From assembly GCF_018986435.1 (NCBI RefSeq), contig NZ_JAHMIN010000001.1, positions 53,924-117,923 of the forward strand: a DNA stretch of 64,000 nucleotides, written 5' to 3'. Below are positions 38,524 to 48,050 of the stretch, piece after piece. The stretch's first letter is position 1; every line of letters starts with the position of its first letter. The notes below the pieces were generated by a model, which was not told the origin of the DNA, made no database searches, and saw only the letters and a program-made list of their open reading frames with translations. The translations under genes were made by a program, and so were the position numbers. The stretch is from Hahella sp. HN01 (GTDB taxonomy: Bacteria > Pseudomonadota > Gammaproteobacteria > Pseudomonadales > Oleiphilaceae).

Positions 38524-38997
38524 ATGCTGTCCGCGCTGGCCGACATTAAAAAGCTGCGCGAGCGCAACGCACAGGCGGAGGCGCTTAAAAAGCGCCAATT
38601 TCTGGCGCAGAAGCAGGCGCAGGTTGAGGAAGCCAAACGCGACCTGCAACAGTTTGAGATATGGCGAGTACAGGAAGAGCACCGTCTCTACGACGGCATC
38701 ATGGGGTCGGAGGTTGGCCTCAAGGAAATCGACAAAGTCAAACATCAGATCGGCATGCTGCGCCTGAAGGAAGTCTCACTGGCGGAGCAGGCAGAGAACG
38801 CAAAACAAGAACAAAAACAAGCAGAAGCGGCGTTGCGTCAGGCGGAACAAGCCCTGGCGGAAGCCGGCAAAGCCGTAGAAAAGTGTCAGATGCTTATTGA
38901 GCAGGTGACTGCCGAAGCCAACGCGGAGGCCCAGCGACTCGAAGATCTCGAGCTTGAGGAAGCCAGCGAAACCAATTTTTCACGCCCCCAAAACTAA
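38524..38997 (+). CDS. sctO: T3SS stalk protein SctO (YscO)
   Basis: The 157-residue protein is nearly all coiled coil, with Glu/Gln/Lys/Ala heptads throughout (QAEALKKRQFLAQKQAQVEE, KQEQKQAEAALRQAEQALAE). It begins three bases after sctN. This is the size, composition and position of YscO, the central stalk linking the ATPase to the export gate (FliJ homologue). Confidence 0.93.
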   Translation: MLSALADIKKLRERNAQAEALKKRQFLAQKQAQVEEAKRDLQQFEIWRVQEEHRLYDGIMGSEVGLKEIDKVKHQIGMLRLKEVSLAEQAENAKQEQKQAEAALRQAEQALAEAGKAVEKCQMLIEQVTAEANAEAQRLEDLELEEASETNFSRPQN

Positions 38998-39018
38998 ACA
39001 CAGAAATCCAGAATCATT

Positions 39019-42000
39019 ATGAGAATATCCAATCGTACATCAGGTTCCTCGGACAGGGAAAAAGAGTCGGAAGCGGTCTCGGAAAGCTCCCTGCAACAGT
39101 TCAGCAAATTAATGGAGACCAAGTCCGTCAACCCGGATAAGTTCCGGCAAACGGAAGAGCAGTCACAGGAAAAACCGGTGCCGGATAAAGTTCGCAACGC
39201 CATGATTGAAATGGTGAAAAATGCGTTCAAAGCGACGGAAAACCTGGCGCAGCCCTCCAAGCCCGGCCAGATGGACCCCAAGACCTCCATCCCGTCTTTG
39301 ACGCAGACTTTCGCCCAAAAATCTCCGACAGGAGAGAAAGGCGGACTTCTGGATAAACCAGAGCTGGCGCAGCCCAAGCAATCACTGCCGCAAGAGCAAA
39401 CGCCGCGGGAACTCAGCCTTTTCGCCTCCCGAGACAACAACGGCGCTGAACTCAGCCAGCTCGACACGTTACAGAGCAAGCTGCCGCTGCCCGGAGACAA
39501 GCCGGAGCTTTCTCCACCCAAAAACGATGAACAGTTCGGTCAGCTCAAGACGGAAACCACCGTCCCGGAGTACGCCAAGTCGAATCCTGGCGCACAACCC
39601 TCCTCCGTTCTAAATAACCCGGATAAAACCACATCGGAAACCTCAGGGGACCCGAAAAATCCATTGCAAGAAGCTAAGCCCGACTCATCCGGTCGCAAGT
39701 CTGTTCGGCTGGAAGGAGACCAAACTCAGGCCAAACTTGAGACCATCAGAGACCCCAAAGTCGTCTCAGATAAGCTGCGGCCGAAGGCGGAAAAACAACC
39801 CAAACAAGAAGAGCCGAATAAATTCGAGTCCGGACAATCAAAGCTGGACGCCAAGACAGAAACAACTCCAGCAACCCAGGAGTCATTGCAAACCAGACTA
39901 GACAACAAAACAGATCCTAAACCCAAGCCTGACATGACGAACAAGTCAGAGCCAGCTCAAACCAAATCTGAGAACACCCCGCCTGAAGCGGACACCCATA
40001 CTAAAACAGAACCCGCTCAAACTAATCGCGAGCACGCGCAATCCAAACCGGAAAGCAAGCAGGAGTCTCGGCCCAAGCCAGATGTGACTGACAAGCAGGA
40101 GATCGCTCAGTCGAAATCTGAGAACACGCCACCGAAGTCCGACGCGAGCACAAAATCCGGGGCGGCTCAGCCTAATCACGACGGCGTGCAAACCAACAAG
40201 CCGGAAACCCCTCAGACGAAATCGGAAAACACGCCACCCAAGGCCGACGCGAGCACAAAATCCGGGGCGGCTCAGCCTAATCACGACGGCATGCAAACCA
40301 ACAAGCCAGAGAACAAAGCCGATACTCATCCTAAATCTGAGGTGACGAACAAGTCAGAGCCAGCTCAAATTAAGCCTGAAAACACCCCGCCTAAAGCGGA
40401 CACCCATACTAAAACAGAACCCGCTCAAACTAACCGCGAGCACGCGCAATCCAAACCGGAAAGCAAGCAGGAGTCTCGGCCCAAGCCAGATGGGGCAGAC
40501 AAGCCAGAGACCGCTCAGACGAAGTCTGAAAACACACCAGCCAAGCCCGACGCGAGCACAAAATCCGGACCGGCTCAGCCTAATAACGACGGCGTGCCAA
40601 CCAACAAGCCAGAGAACAAAGCCGATACTCACCCTAAATCAGAGGTGACAAACAAGTCAGAACCGGCTCAAACCAAGCTTGATAACACCCCACCTAAAGC
40701 GGACACCCATACTAAAACAGAACCTGCTCAAACTAACCGCGAGCCCGCGCACCCAAAAGCGGAAAACAAGTCTGAGTCTCAGCCCAAGCCAGATGTGGCT
40801 ATCAAGCCAGAGACCGCTCAGACGAAATCTGAAAGCATGCTCCCCAAGACCGACGCGAGTACAAAATCCGGACCGGCTCAGCCTAATCACGACGCGGTGC
40901 AAGCCAACAAGCCAGAGAGCAAAACTGATACTCATCCTAAATCTGAGGAGACGAACAAGTCAGAGCCAGTTCAAACCAAACCTGAGAACACCCCGCCTAA
41001 AGCGGCCCCTCATGCTAAAACAGAGCCCCCGCAACCAAATCCGGAAAACAAGACTGATGCGCCAGCAAAAAGCGATACTCAATCGAAATCCGAGCCTCGA
41101 AAGGTTGATCATACCCGTCCACCACAGACGCCCGCACACGCCGATATAGATGGGCAAAGCAAACATCAATCGCAAGAAAAGGCAGGGCTGCATCAAGACA
41201 GAAGCGCTTCACGCCAGCATGTAACTGGTCCCTCTGAGCATCACGTTTCTATGTTGAAGAACGGAGACAAGCCAGGTCAGGTGCCTGAGCCAATCGGCAA
41301 GCCCGGCGCTCAGCAGAGCTATCAGAATTCAGCAGAGCGACCATCGTCGGTGATAAAAGCAGGTGGCCCTGACGCAGAGGCGGTTACGCCACACAAAGCG
41401 CCCGTCGCCGGGCCACATCAGGTTAGTCAGGATGCAGATAAGGCCGGGCTTTCCTCGGAGCGCGCCATCAAGTCTCAGCAGGCGCCCCACTCCAAGACCG
41501 CCCCCATTGACGCCAATGTGCTTCAAGCTAATAGCAAAGCGTCACCTAAAAGATCGGAAGGCGGCGTTCACAGCAAAGTGGAAACAGGCAAACCTGAGCT
41601 GCACGCCGGCGAGTTTCAGCGTCTAGGCAGCCCTCTCGCCAACAAAGTGACGAGCAAGGGCTCCGCCTCTTCCGATCATCAGGAGCGCCGCGAGAAGCCC
41701 TCCGCGCCGCAGAAAAACAAAGATAAAACGGAGCAACCACAGGAGCGTCGCGAAGGTCAGGTGGAAAACTTCCAGGTGCAGCCAGCGCAGCAGAAGCAAT
41801 CCCGCGACCCCGTCGCCAACACCAGCGCAACGGAGACCAGCAAGGTCTCCACGCAGGAGAAAGTGGCGGAAATGCAGAAGATCGTCGATCAGATCGTGAG
41901 TCGCGTTCTGGTCAGCAAACCAGGCTCTGGGCAGCCGGAAGAGCTGCGTTTGATGCTGAGTTCCGGACCGCTGAAAGGCACGGAAATCGCCATTATGCGC

Positions 42001-42201
42001 AAACATGGCGACATTCAGCTGAGCTTTAATACTCCCAATCCTGAAACTCAGGCCTTCCTGGTGTCACTAAAGGGAGAGATGAGCACATCCCTGAGGAGCA
42101 AGCTGCCGAATGAACGTTTCGAGGTCAGGATTCAAGAAAGCAAAAAAGCCAGCCCATACGGTAAAGCGCCAGTGCGCCGCGCCAAAGGCCAGCAGCAATG
42201 A
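39019..42201 (+). CDS. sctP: T3SS needle-length ruler / substrate-switch protein SctP (YscP), very long
   Basis: The 1060-residue protein occupies the yscP position between sctO and sctQ. The C-terminal T3S4 switch domain (about 948-1045, PEELRLMLSSGPLKGTEI then NERFEVRI) is recognisable. The centre (about 295-695) is a Pro/Lys/Thr/Glu/Gln/Asn-rich, aromatic-free tandem repeat of 101-residue units. It is about twice the usual ~450-520 residues of YscP. In Yersinia the needle length scales with the ruler residue count, so this protein predicts a long needle. The stop overlaps the sctQ start by four bases. Confidence 0.93.
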   Translation: MRISNRTSGSSDREKESEAVSESSLQQFSKLMETKSVNPDKFRQTEEQSQEKPVPDKVRNAMIEMVKNAFKATENLAQPSKPGQMDPKTSIPSLTQTFAQKSPTGEKGGLLDKPELAQPKQSLPQEQTPRELSLFASRDNNGAELSQLDTLQSKLPLPGDKPELSPPKNDEQFGQLKTETTVPEYAKSNPGAQPSSVLNNPDKTTSETSGDPKNPLQEAKPDSSGRKSVRLEGDQTQAKLETIRDPKVVSDKLRPKAEKQPKQEEPNKFESGQSKLDAKTETTPATQESLQTRLDNKTDPKPKPDMTNKSEPAQTKSENTPPEADTHTKTEPAQTNREHAQSKPESKQESRPKPDVTDKQEIAQSKSENTPPKSDASTKSGAAQPNHDGVQTNKPETPQTKSENTPPKADASTKSGAAQPNHDGMQTNKPENKADTHPKSEVTNKSEPAQIKPENTPPKADTHTKTEPAQTNREHAQSKPESKQESRPKPDGADKPETAQTKSENTPAKPDASTKSGPAQPNNDGVPTNKPENKADTHPKSEVTNKSEPAQTKLDNTPPKADTHTKTEPAQTNREPAHPKAENKSESQPKPDVAIKPETAQTKSESMLPKTDASTKSGPAQPNHDAVQANKPESKTDTHPKSEETNKSEPVQTKPENTPPKAAPHAKTEPPQPNPENKTDAPAKSDTQSKSEPRKVDHTRPPQTPAHADIDGQSKHQSQEKAGLHQDRSASRQHVTGPSEHHVSMLKNGDKPGQVPEPIGKPGAQQSYQNSAERPSSVIKAGGPDAEAVTPHKAPVAGPHQVSQDADKAGLSSERAIKSQQAPHSKTAPIDANVLQANSKASPKRSEGGVHSKVETGKPELHAGEFQRLGSPLANKVTSKGSASSDHQERREKPSAPQKNKDKTEQPQERREGQVENFQVQPAQQKQSRDPVANTSATETSKVSTQEKVAEMQKIVDQIVSRVLVSKPGSGQPEELRLMLSSGPLKGTEIAIMRKHGDIQLSFNTPNPETQAFLVSLKGEMSTSLRSKLPNERFEVRIQESKKASPYGKAPVRRAKGQQQ
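39903..41100 (+). repeat. In-frame tandem repeats of 303 bp in sctP
   Basis: A conserved anchor (ACGAACAAGTCAGAGCC and near variants) occurs at 39937, 40345, 40648 and 40951. The last three are exactly 303 bases (101 codons) apart. The first interval is 408 because an extra 105-base (35-codon) piece starting GACGCGAGCAC is duplicated at 40141 and 40246. The units are highly similar at the DNA level, and all length changes keep the frame. This points to recent expansion by slippage or unequal crossing-over. Confidence 0.93.
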
Positions 42202-43196
42202 TTAAGCCGCTGAAGCTACCCCGGCTGGGGCGAACGCAGGTGAATCTGGATAACCTGATCTGCGCCCGCCGCCGCCCGTTTGCGGCGCAATTGCCTGAGC
42301 ATACCGCCCAGTTCAATCTGCGCCGACTGGAGATGCTGGAGACTTACGCCAGCATCGCCTTTTACGCCGAGGGGCGTCGCGGTCATCTGCATTTGGACAT
42401 CCGCGCCATCAGCGCGCTGCTGGGTGAGCATCAGGACGCCGCCATCTATCCGGAGGCCCTTCTATCAGCCTTACTGGCGGCGCAACTGAATGGCCCTCTG
42501 CAGGCGCTTTCCTCTGTCTTACAGACTGAGCTGGAACTGGACGAGATCAGCCAGGACAGCACCATGGTTCTGGCCGGCGTCCGCATCGGCATGCAAATAA
42601 GCGCCGCCGGCAATACCGGACTGGGGCTGCTGACGCCGCCACCGCATCTTGCCGAGCGCATCGCCGCATTGCTCGCCACCCTGCCCGCTGAACCAGCGCC
42701 AGCGCCGATCACGCCAATGGCGTCGGCGCAATTGCTGCTGGCGGAACGCCGGATGTCTCTCAATGACTTCAAAGGCCTGGAGCCCGGAGACGTGCTGATG
42801 CTGCCGCCAGGCGCGTCCGCAGATCTGGTGACGCTGCGCCTGCCTGGATACGGCGCCTGCCGCGCCCGCTTAGATGATCACAAATTAGTACTGGTGACGC
42901 CCATGACTTCAGAAACACAACACATTTCCGAACCTCTCGACGCCCCATCCGACCTGGGCAACCTGGAATTGAAGCTGGAGTTTCATCTCGGCTCTCTCAA
43001 TCTGACTCTGGCCGAGCTATCGCAAATGACCGAAGGCGTCGCCTTTGATCTCGGCCTGAGCCTGGAAGCGCCGGTGGCGATGAAAGTGAACGGACAAACC
43101 GTAGCCCGCTGCGAGCTGGTGGAAATCGATGGGCGTCTGGGGGCGCGCGTAGTACGGTTGACCGGCGGCGACAGCGAGGTCGGCGGGCATGACTGA
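42198..43196 (+). CDS. sctQ: T3SS sorting-platform C-ring protein SctQ (YscQ)
   Basis: The 332-residue protein has the SPOA module at about 248-330 (LEFHLGSLNLTLAEL ... VAMKVNGQTVARCELVEIDGRLGARVV) and a larger N-terminal region. It forms the cytosolic pods with SctK, SctL and SctN. Coupled to sctP by ATGA overlap and to sctR by eight bases. An in-frame ATG at 42903, after GGTGACG, could start a separate 97-residue C-terminal product as known for YscQ. Confidence 0.92.
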   Translation: MIKPLKLPRLGRTQVNLDNLICARRRPFAAQLPEHTAQFNLRRLEMLETYASIAFYAEGRRGHLHLDIRAISALLGEHQDAAIYPEALLSALLAAQLNGPLQALSSVLQTELELDEISQDSTMVLAGVRIGMQISAAGNTGLGLLTPPPHLAERIAALLATLPAEPAPAPITPMASAQLLLAERRMSLNDFKGLEPGDVLMLPPGASADLVTLRLPGYGACRARLDDHKLVLVTPMTSETQHISEPLDAPSDLGNLELKLEFHLGSLNLTLAELSQMTEGVAFDLGLSLEAPVAMKVNGQTVARCELVEIDGRLGARVVRLTGGDSEVGGHD

Positions 43197-43836
43197 TATA
43201 CAGGCGATTCCTCTTATCGGGACACTGGTCCTGCTGTCGCTGATCCCGTTCATCGCCATCATGACCACCTCCTTTATCAAGCTCGCCGTGGTGTTCAGTC
43301 TGCTGCGCAACGCTCTCGGCATACAGCAGATTCCACCAAACATGGCGTTGTACGGGCTGGCCATTGTGTTGTCGATCTACATCATGGCGCCGGTGGGCTA
43401 TCAGATTGCGGACACCGTGAAAGAAAAAGGCTTTGACCTGAGCCATGCGGAGTCGCTCAAGGAGCTGGCCAACAGCGCCATCGAGCCCATGTCCGACTTT
43501 CTGACCAAACACTCTTCGGAAAAGGAGCGCGGCTTCTTCATGGAAAGTGCGGCGACCCTGTGGCCCAAAGAGTACGCAGCGCGCCTGGACACCAACAGCA
43601 TGCTGGTGCTGGTGCCTTCATTCACCATCAGCGAGTTGAAATCCGCCTTTGAAATCGGCTTTCTGCTGTATCTGCCCTTTATCGCCATCGACTTGATCGT
43701 CTCCAACATCCTGCTGGCCATGGGGATGATGATGGTGTCGCCGATGACGATCTCGCTGCCCTTTAAATTACTCCTGTTCGTGCTTCTGGACGGCTGGACC
43801 CGATTAACCCATGGCCTGGTGTTGAGTTACCAATGA
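43189..43836 (+). CDS. sctR: T3SS export apparatus protein SctR (YscR)
   Basis: The 215-residue membrane protein has four helices and the family blocks TSFIKLAVVFSLLRNALG, QIPPNMALYGLAI, and FLLYLPFIAIDLIVSNILLAMGMMMVSP. It is the main component of the SctRST entry-gate helix. It overlaps sctS by four bases. Confidence 0.97.
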   Translation: MTDIQAIPLIGTLVLLSLIPFIAIMTTSFIKLAVVFSLLRNALGIQQIPPNMALYGLAIVLSIYIMAPVGYQIADTVKEKGFDLSHAESLKELANSAIEPMSDFLTKHSSEKERGFFMESAATLWPKEYAARLDTNSMLVLVPSFTISELKSAFEIGFLLYLPFIAIDLIVSNILLAMGMMMVSPMTISLPFKLLLFVLLDGWTRLTHGLVLSYQ

Positions 43837-44105
43837 GCGAAGCGGAAGTCATTCATTACGCCAGTCAGCTGCTGATGTTGGTGCTGGTGCTGTCGATGCC
43901 CACCGTCATCGTCGCGGCGGTGGTGGGCACGCTGGTGAGTCTGGTGCAGTCGCTGACCCAGATTCAGGATCAGACCCTGTCCTTCGCCATCAAGCTGATC
44001 GCAGTATCCATTACCATCATGCTCACCGCGCGCTGGCTGGGCATTGAAATCTACCACTTTTCCATGAACATCCTTGACCACATTGAGTTGATCGGCCCCT
44101 CATGA
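43833..44105 (+). CDS. sctS: T3SS export apparatus protein SctS (YscS)
   Basis: The 90-residue protein has two transmembrane helices (LLMLVLVLSMPTVIVAAVVGTLVSLVQSLTQIQDQTL) with the conserved SLVQSLTQIQDQTLSF block. It packs on SctR in the export gate. Coupled by overlaps on both sides. Confidence 0.96.
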   Translation: MSEAEVIHYASQLLMLVLVLSMPTVIVAAVVGTLVSLVQSLTQIQDQTLSFAIKLIAVSITIMLTARWLGIEIYHFSMNILDHIELIGPS

Positions 44106-44890
44106 TGACCCATTTGATGAGCGACACGCTGACGCTGTTCATGTTCACCGTGCCGCGTCTGCTGGCGGCCATGTCAGTCATGCCGTTCCTGAGCAAAAGC
44201 TTCTTCGGCGGCACATTGATCCGCAATGGCGTGGTGCTCAGCCTGTCCCTGTTTCTGTTCCCCGTGGTGGACGAAGGCTACAAGCCGGAAACCATGGCGC
44301 CGCTGATGTATGCGCTTATTATTTTCAAGGAAATGATCATTGGATTCTGCCTTGGCTGGCTGGCGGCGCTGCCCTTCTGGGCGCTGGAGGCGGTGGGGTT
44401 CTTTATCGACAACCAGCGCGGCTCCACCATGGCCAGCGCCATGAACCCGCTGACCGGCTCTCAAGCCTCCCCTGTCGGCATTCTGTTCGTACAAACCTTC
44501 ACCACCCTGTTTTTCCTGGGAGGCAACTTCCTGACGCTGATGGGCGCTATTTACGCCAGCTATCACGCCTGGCCGATCTTCTCATTTTTCCCAAGGATCG
44601 AGCTGTCGGCAGCGGGCTTTTTCTTCGCCCAGCTGGATTACTTCATGAGTATCGTCGTGTTGTTCGCCGCCCCGCTGATCGCCTGCATGTTTCTGGCGGA
44701 GTTCGGCCTCGGTCTGGTCAGCCGCTTCGCCCCCCAGCTAAACGTTTTCTTCCTGTCCATGCCGGTAAAAAGCCTGGTGTGCATGGTGATGCTCACTTTC
44801 TATGTGGGCGTGTTGATGCGTATTTTCGACGAGCGCTATCTACGCACCTTTGATCTGTTCAAGCAGCTCAACGTGCTATGGGGGTCATGA
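44102..44890 (+). CDS. sctT: T3SS export apparatus protein SctT (YscT)
   Basis: The 262-residue membrane protein has about six helices and the motifs VPRLLAAMSVMPFLS and FFIDNQRGSTMASAMNPLTGSQASP of the SpaR/YscT/FliR family. It completes the SctRST pore. An ATG one codon later is an alternative start. Confidence 0.96.
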   Translation: MMTHLMSDTLTLFMFTVPRLLAAMSVMPFLSKSFFGGTLIRNGVVLSLSLFLFPVVDEGYKPETMAPLMYALIIFKEMIIGFCLGWLAALPFWALEAVGFFIDNQRGSTMASAMNPLTGSQASPVGILFVQTFTTLFFLGGNFLTLMGAIYASYHAWPIFSFFPRIELSAAGFFFAQLDYFMSIVVLFAAPLIACMFLAEFGLGLVSRFAPQLNVFFLSMPVKSLVCMVMLTFYVGVLMRIFDERYLRTFDLFKQLNVLWGS

Positions 44891-44893
44891 CGC

Positions 44894-45949
44894 ATGAGCG
44901 ATGAAAAGACCGAAAAGCCCACCCCCAAAAAGCTCCGCGACGCCCGAAAAAAAGGCCAGGTCGCCCATAGTAAAGACGTGGTGTCCACCGCCACTATCTG
45001 CGCGATGTTTCTGTTGTTGCTGGCCACCTCCGACACCTATCTCTCGCACTTGAGCATTCTGATCGAACTGCCCGCGCAATACATGGACAGGCCATTTCTG
45101 GAGGCGCTGCCCATGGTGGTCGACAATGTGCTGCATGAGCTGATTTATCTGACGCTGATGCCCATCGGTGTGGTCATGGTCTCCGCAATTCTGGCCAACT
45201 TTCTGCAAGTAGGCGCGTTGTTCGCCGTAGAGTCACTGAAGCCTGACCTCAAGAAGCTCAATCCGGTTGAAGGCTTCAAGAAAATCTTCTCCGTCAAAAA
45301 CCTGATCGAGTTCATCAAATCGCTGATCAAAGTGGGTGTGTTGTCCTATCTGGTCTATATGCTGATCAAGGAAAACCTCAATGACTCCGCCCGGCTGCAC
45401 TACTGTGAAGTCGAGTGCATCCCAAACTTTGTCGGGACGTTGCTGAAGCAGCTCATTCTGTATTCCGCCATTACTTTCATCGCTCTCGCAGCGGCGGATT
45501 TCTTTATTCAGAAACAACAGTTTATCAAACAGCAGAAAATGAGTAAGGACGAGGTCAAGCGGGAGTACAAACAGATGGAGGGCAGCCCGGAAATCAAGGG
45601 CAAGCGCAAACAGATTCACCGGGAAATGATGAACACCTCCGTCCCGGCTCAGGTGAAGAAGTGCTCCGCCATCGTCACCAACCCCACCCACCTGGCGGTC
45701 GGCATTTATTATGAAAAAGGCGTGGAGGACGTGCCCAAAGTCATCGTGAAAGGCGCGGATCAAATGGCAAAAGTCATCCGCAAGATCGCAGAAGAAGAAG
45801 GCATTCCCATGATGGAAAACGTGCCGCTCGCCCGTGGTCTGTGGAAACGGGCTCAGGTCAACGACTACGTGCCTCCTGATCTGTTCGAAGCCGTTGCGGC
45901 GGTGCTGCAGTGGGTGGACAGCCTCGATCAGCAAAAACAGCGACGCTGA
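44894..45949 (+). CDS. sctU: T3SS substrate-specificity switch protein SctU (YscU)
   Basis: The 351-residue protein has four transmembrane helices and a cytosolic domain with the autocleavage site N263-P264-T265-H266. The N-terminus EKPTPKKLRDARKKGQVAHSKDV is the family signature. It switches export from needle to later substrates together with SctP. It is the last gene of the sctN operon. Confidence 0.97.
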   Translation: MSDEKTEKPTPKKLRDARKKGQVAHSKDVVSTATICAMFLLLLATSDTYLSHLSILIELPAQYMDRPFLEALPMVVDNVLHELIYLTLMPIGVVMVSAILANFLQVGALFAVESLKPDLKKLNPVEGFKKIFSVKNLIEFIKSLIKVGVLSYLVYMLIKENLNDSARLHYCEVECIPNFVGTLLKQLILYSAITFIALAAADFFIQKQQFIKQQKMSKDEVKREYKQMEGSPEIKGKRKQIHREMMNTSVPAQVKKCSAIVTNPTHLAVGIYYEKGVEDVPKVIVKGADQMAKVIRKIAEEEGIPMMENVPLARGLWKRAQVNDYVPPDLFEAVAAVLQWVDSLDQQKQRR

Positions 45950-45968
45950 TTTCCACAATAGCTAAGAA

Positions 45969-46047
45969 ACCTCTGAAAAACGTTGCCGAGGCCGCCAGGG
46001 CAAGGAAAAAGCCGGCGAAAAAACGCCGCAGGCAGTTTTTCAGAGGT
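45969..46047. repeat. 79-bp inverted repeat with 13-bp perfect arms
   Basis: Arms ACCTCTGAAAAAC (45969-45981) and GTTTTTCAGAGGT (46035-46047) are exact reverse complements. Pairing extends to a further TGCC/GGCA with a two-base bulge, around a 45-53-base purine-rich interior. It sits 20 bases after sctU, where the T3SS operon gives way to unrelated genes. It may be a terminator-like structure, or a MITE or insertion-sequence remnant. Confidence 0.6.
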
Positions 46048-46149
46048 CCCCTAAAACCGCTGAATGCACATTTTAGCGCCCTATCCATTGGGCGCTTTGC
46101 AGGATTCCTTCTAAACTTAATTTACCAACCTCACTGATGTAGCTGCGTC

Positions 46150-46944
46150 ATGCCCAAGTCCACCGTCCTGGCTATTGGTCTGCTGCTGTTACAAGGATTG
46201 TGGACGCCAACCGCACTGGCGGAGCCGCCGCCAATCCGGATCTGTTATGAATCAGATCCCATGCCCCCCTATTCTCTTTCCGATGCTGACGCTTTACGCG
46301 ACCGGGCAGGCGTTCTACCTGAGCTGATTCATAACGCCGCCGAACGAGTCGGCTTGCTGTATAAGTTTTATCGACGCCCCTGGAAGCGTTGCATTCGCGA
46401 CCTGGAAGAAAACCGCCTGGATGCGCTCTTCGCCGCAATCTGGCTAAAAGAAAGGGAAGCCTGGGGCGTCTATCCGTACATCAATGGCGAGCTGGACGCC
46501 AGCCGACGCCTGTGGAGCTCCATCTATCCCATCTTTGTTCCCAATAACAGCAAGCTCCAATACACCGATGGGATCTTCCAGGGCATTAAATTCGGCGTCT
46601 CTGCGCCGGTAGGCTACGTCGCCTACCAAAAACTGGAGGTAATGGGAATTCTGGCGCCCAGCAATCCGACGCCGGAAACCGGCTTTGAACTGCTCATCCG
46701 CAACCGGCTCGACGGCTATGTCATCGACCAGGCCATCGGCCGCACGCTGGCGAGAAACATGGGACTCAGCGACGCCATCACCACGCTGCCGGAGCCCTTC
46801 CTGGTCTCCGATTGGTATTTGGTCATCTCGCACAAATTTTACGATGAACGCAGCCAGGATTCTGAAACACTCTGGAACGCCCTGGCGCAAACACGCGAGG
46901 AAATGGGCGAGTATTTGCTGGAAAAATATATGAAAGAAGAATGA
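46150..46944 (+). CDS. Periplasmic solute-binding protein (SBP_bac_3-like)
   Basis: The 264-residue protein has a clear signal peptide (TVLAIGLLLLQGLWTPTALA, cleavage before EPPP) and the extracellular amino-acid-binding fold pattern (ICYESDPMPPYS, LPELIHNAAERVG, LDALFAAIW). It resembles stand-alone family 3 binding-like proteins common in marine gammaproteobacteria; no transporter genes adjoin it. It is not a T3SS component. Confidence 0.82.
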   Translation: MPKSTVLAIGLLLLQGLWTPTALAEPPPIRICYESDPMPPYSLSDADALRDRAGVLPELIHNAAERVGLLYKFYRRPWKRCIRDLEENRLDALFAAIWLKEREAWGVYPYINGELDASRRLWSSIYPIFVPNNSKLQYTDGIFQGIKFGVSAPVGYVAYQKLEVMGILAPSNPTPETGFELLIRNRLDGYVIDQAIGRTLARNMGLSDAITTLPEPFLVSDWYLVISHKFYDERSQDSETLWNALAQTREEMGEYLLEKYMKEE

Positions 46945-47009
46945 GCGACGCTTGGCTGTCTGGGCGGTAGAATGAGCGCCCAAGACCAACAAGAACGCTC
47001 CTTTTACTC

Positions 47010-47963
47010 GTGAATGCACTGCTCGCTTATTCGCCGCACTACGATTTCCACCTCCCGGGCATAGCGGCGCTGCATCCATTTGACGTCAAAAAATACAGTC
47101 GGGCCTGGGGCGTCCTGCTGCAACGCTTCGGGGACAAGCTCGCCAAATACCAGCTCCAGATCGACACGCCGGTTTCACTGGAAACGCTGGGGCTTGCGCA
47201 TTCTCACGAATATCTGGCGTCCCTGAATCACTCAGCCGCCATCAGCCGAGTGGTGGAAAGTTCACTGGTGAAATGGCTGCCCGCCTCGCTATTACACAAG
47301 GGCCTGCTCATTCCCGCCAAATACGCCGTGGCGGGAACCCTCGCCGCCGCTCGCACAGCCATTGATGACCAGGCCATTGTTTTCAACTTGGGAGGCGGTT
47401 TCCACCATGCCTTCAGAGATCGTGCCGAGGGCTTTTGTTTCTTCTCGGATGCGGCGCTGGCGATCCAGTTGTTGCGAGCGGAAAAGCGCCTGGGGAACGC
47501 CGATGAGGTGCTAATGATCGATCTGGACGCGCACCGGGGTAACGGATTCGAAAGCTACATCGCCTCCGACGCAATGGTCCACAACTTTGATATGTATAAC
47601 TTTCAGACGTATCCGGGGCTACATCCGGGCGATGCAGATGAGTTTCCGTTTATGCTTCCCTTGCGAGCCGGCACGGAAGCCGAGGGCTACCTGGATATCC
47701 TAAGAGAAGAACTCCCCCGCCTCTTTGCCCATGTCAAACAGCCCAAGCTGGCCTTTTACAATGCAGGAACGGATATATTCAAAGGCGACAAACTCGGTGG
47801 CCTGAGCGTTGATTATAACGGGGTGAAAGCGCGGGACCATTTCGTTCTGGACATACTGGCCACACACAAGATTCCAACGGTCATTATGACCAGCGGCGGC
47901 TATTCCAAAGATTCTTACCGGCTGATCGCAGATCTGGCTCAGCACTTATTGGAAACGCCTTAA
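47010..47963 (+). CDS. Histone deacetylase / acetoin-utilisation family deacetylase (class IV-like)
   Basis: The 317-residue zinc-hydrolase has the family signatures LGGGFHHAFRD (paired histidines), LMIDLDAHRGNGFE (metal Asp/His) and YNAGTDIFKGDKLGGLSV (second Asp), all in order. The nearest eukaryotic class is HDAC11. It should deacetylate a lysine or small amide substrate. The GTG start at 47010 gives a standard N-terminus. It lies in the gap between the two T3SS apparatus operons. Confidence 0.9.
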   Translation: MNALLAYSPHYDFHLPGIAALHPFDVKKYSRAWGVLLQRFGDKLAKYQLQIDTPVSLETLGLAHSHEYLASLNHSAAISRVVESSLVKWLPASLLHKGLLIPAKYAVAGTLAAARTAIDDQAIVFNLGGGFHHAFRDRAEGFCFFSDAALAIQLLRAEKRLGNADEVLMIDLDAHRGNGFESYIASDAMVHNFDMYNFQTYPGLHPGDADEFPFMLPLRAGTEAEGYLDILREELPRLFAHVKQPKLAFYNAGTDIFKGDKLGGLSVDYNGVKARDHFVLDILATHKIPTVIMTSGGYSKDSYRLIADLAQHLLETP

Positions 47964-48050
47964 TGGCTCGTGTGAGAAGCGAACGTCATCGTCCGCCGCT
48001 CAGGTAGAGAACGAGCCGCTATTACAACGGCTCGGCTTCACCTACAACAC

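Noticed and set aside
40141..40951. Repeated short segments considered as a CRISPR array
   Set aside because: The units are 303 and 105 bases, in frame within a coding gene, with no short repeat/unique spacer alternation.
39946..41212. Series of minus-strand frames with repeated Gly/Phe/Arg-rich sequence
   Set aside because: They are the reverse-strand image of the sctP repeat units, spaced at 303 bases, with no ribosome-binding sites.
45910..46137. 75-codon frame through the inverted repeat
   Set aside because: It overlaps the sctU end and the inverted repeat, is very Lys/Arg/Ala-rich, and has no ribosome-binding site.
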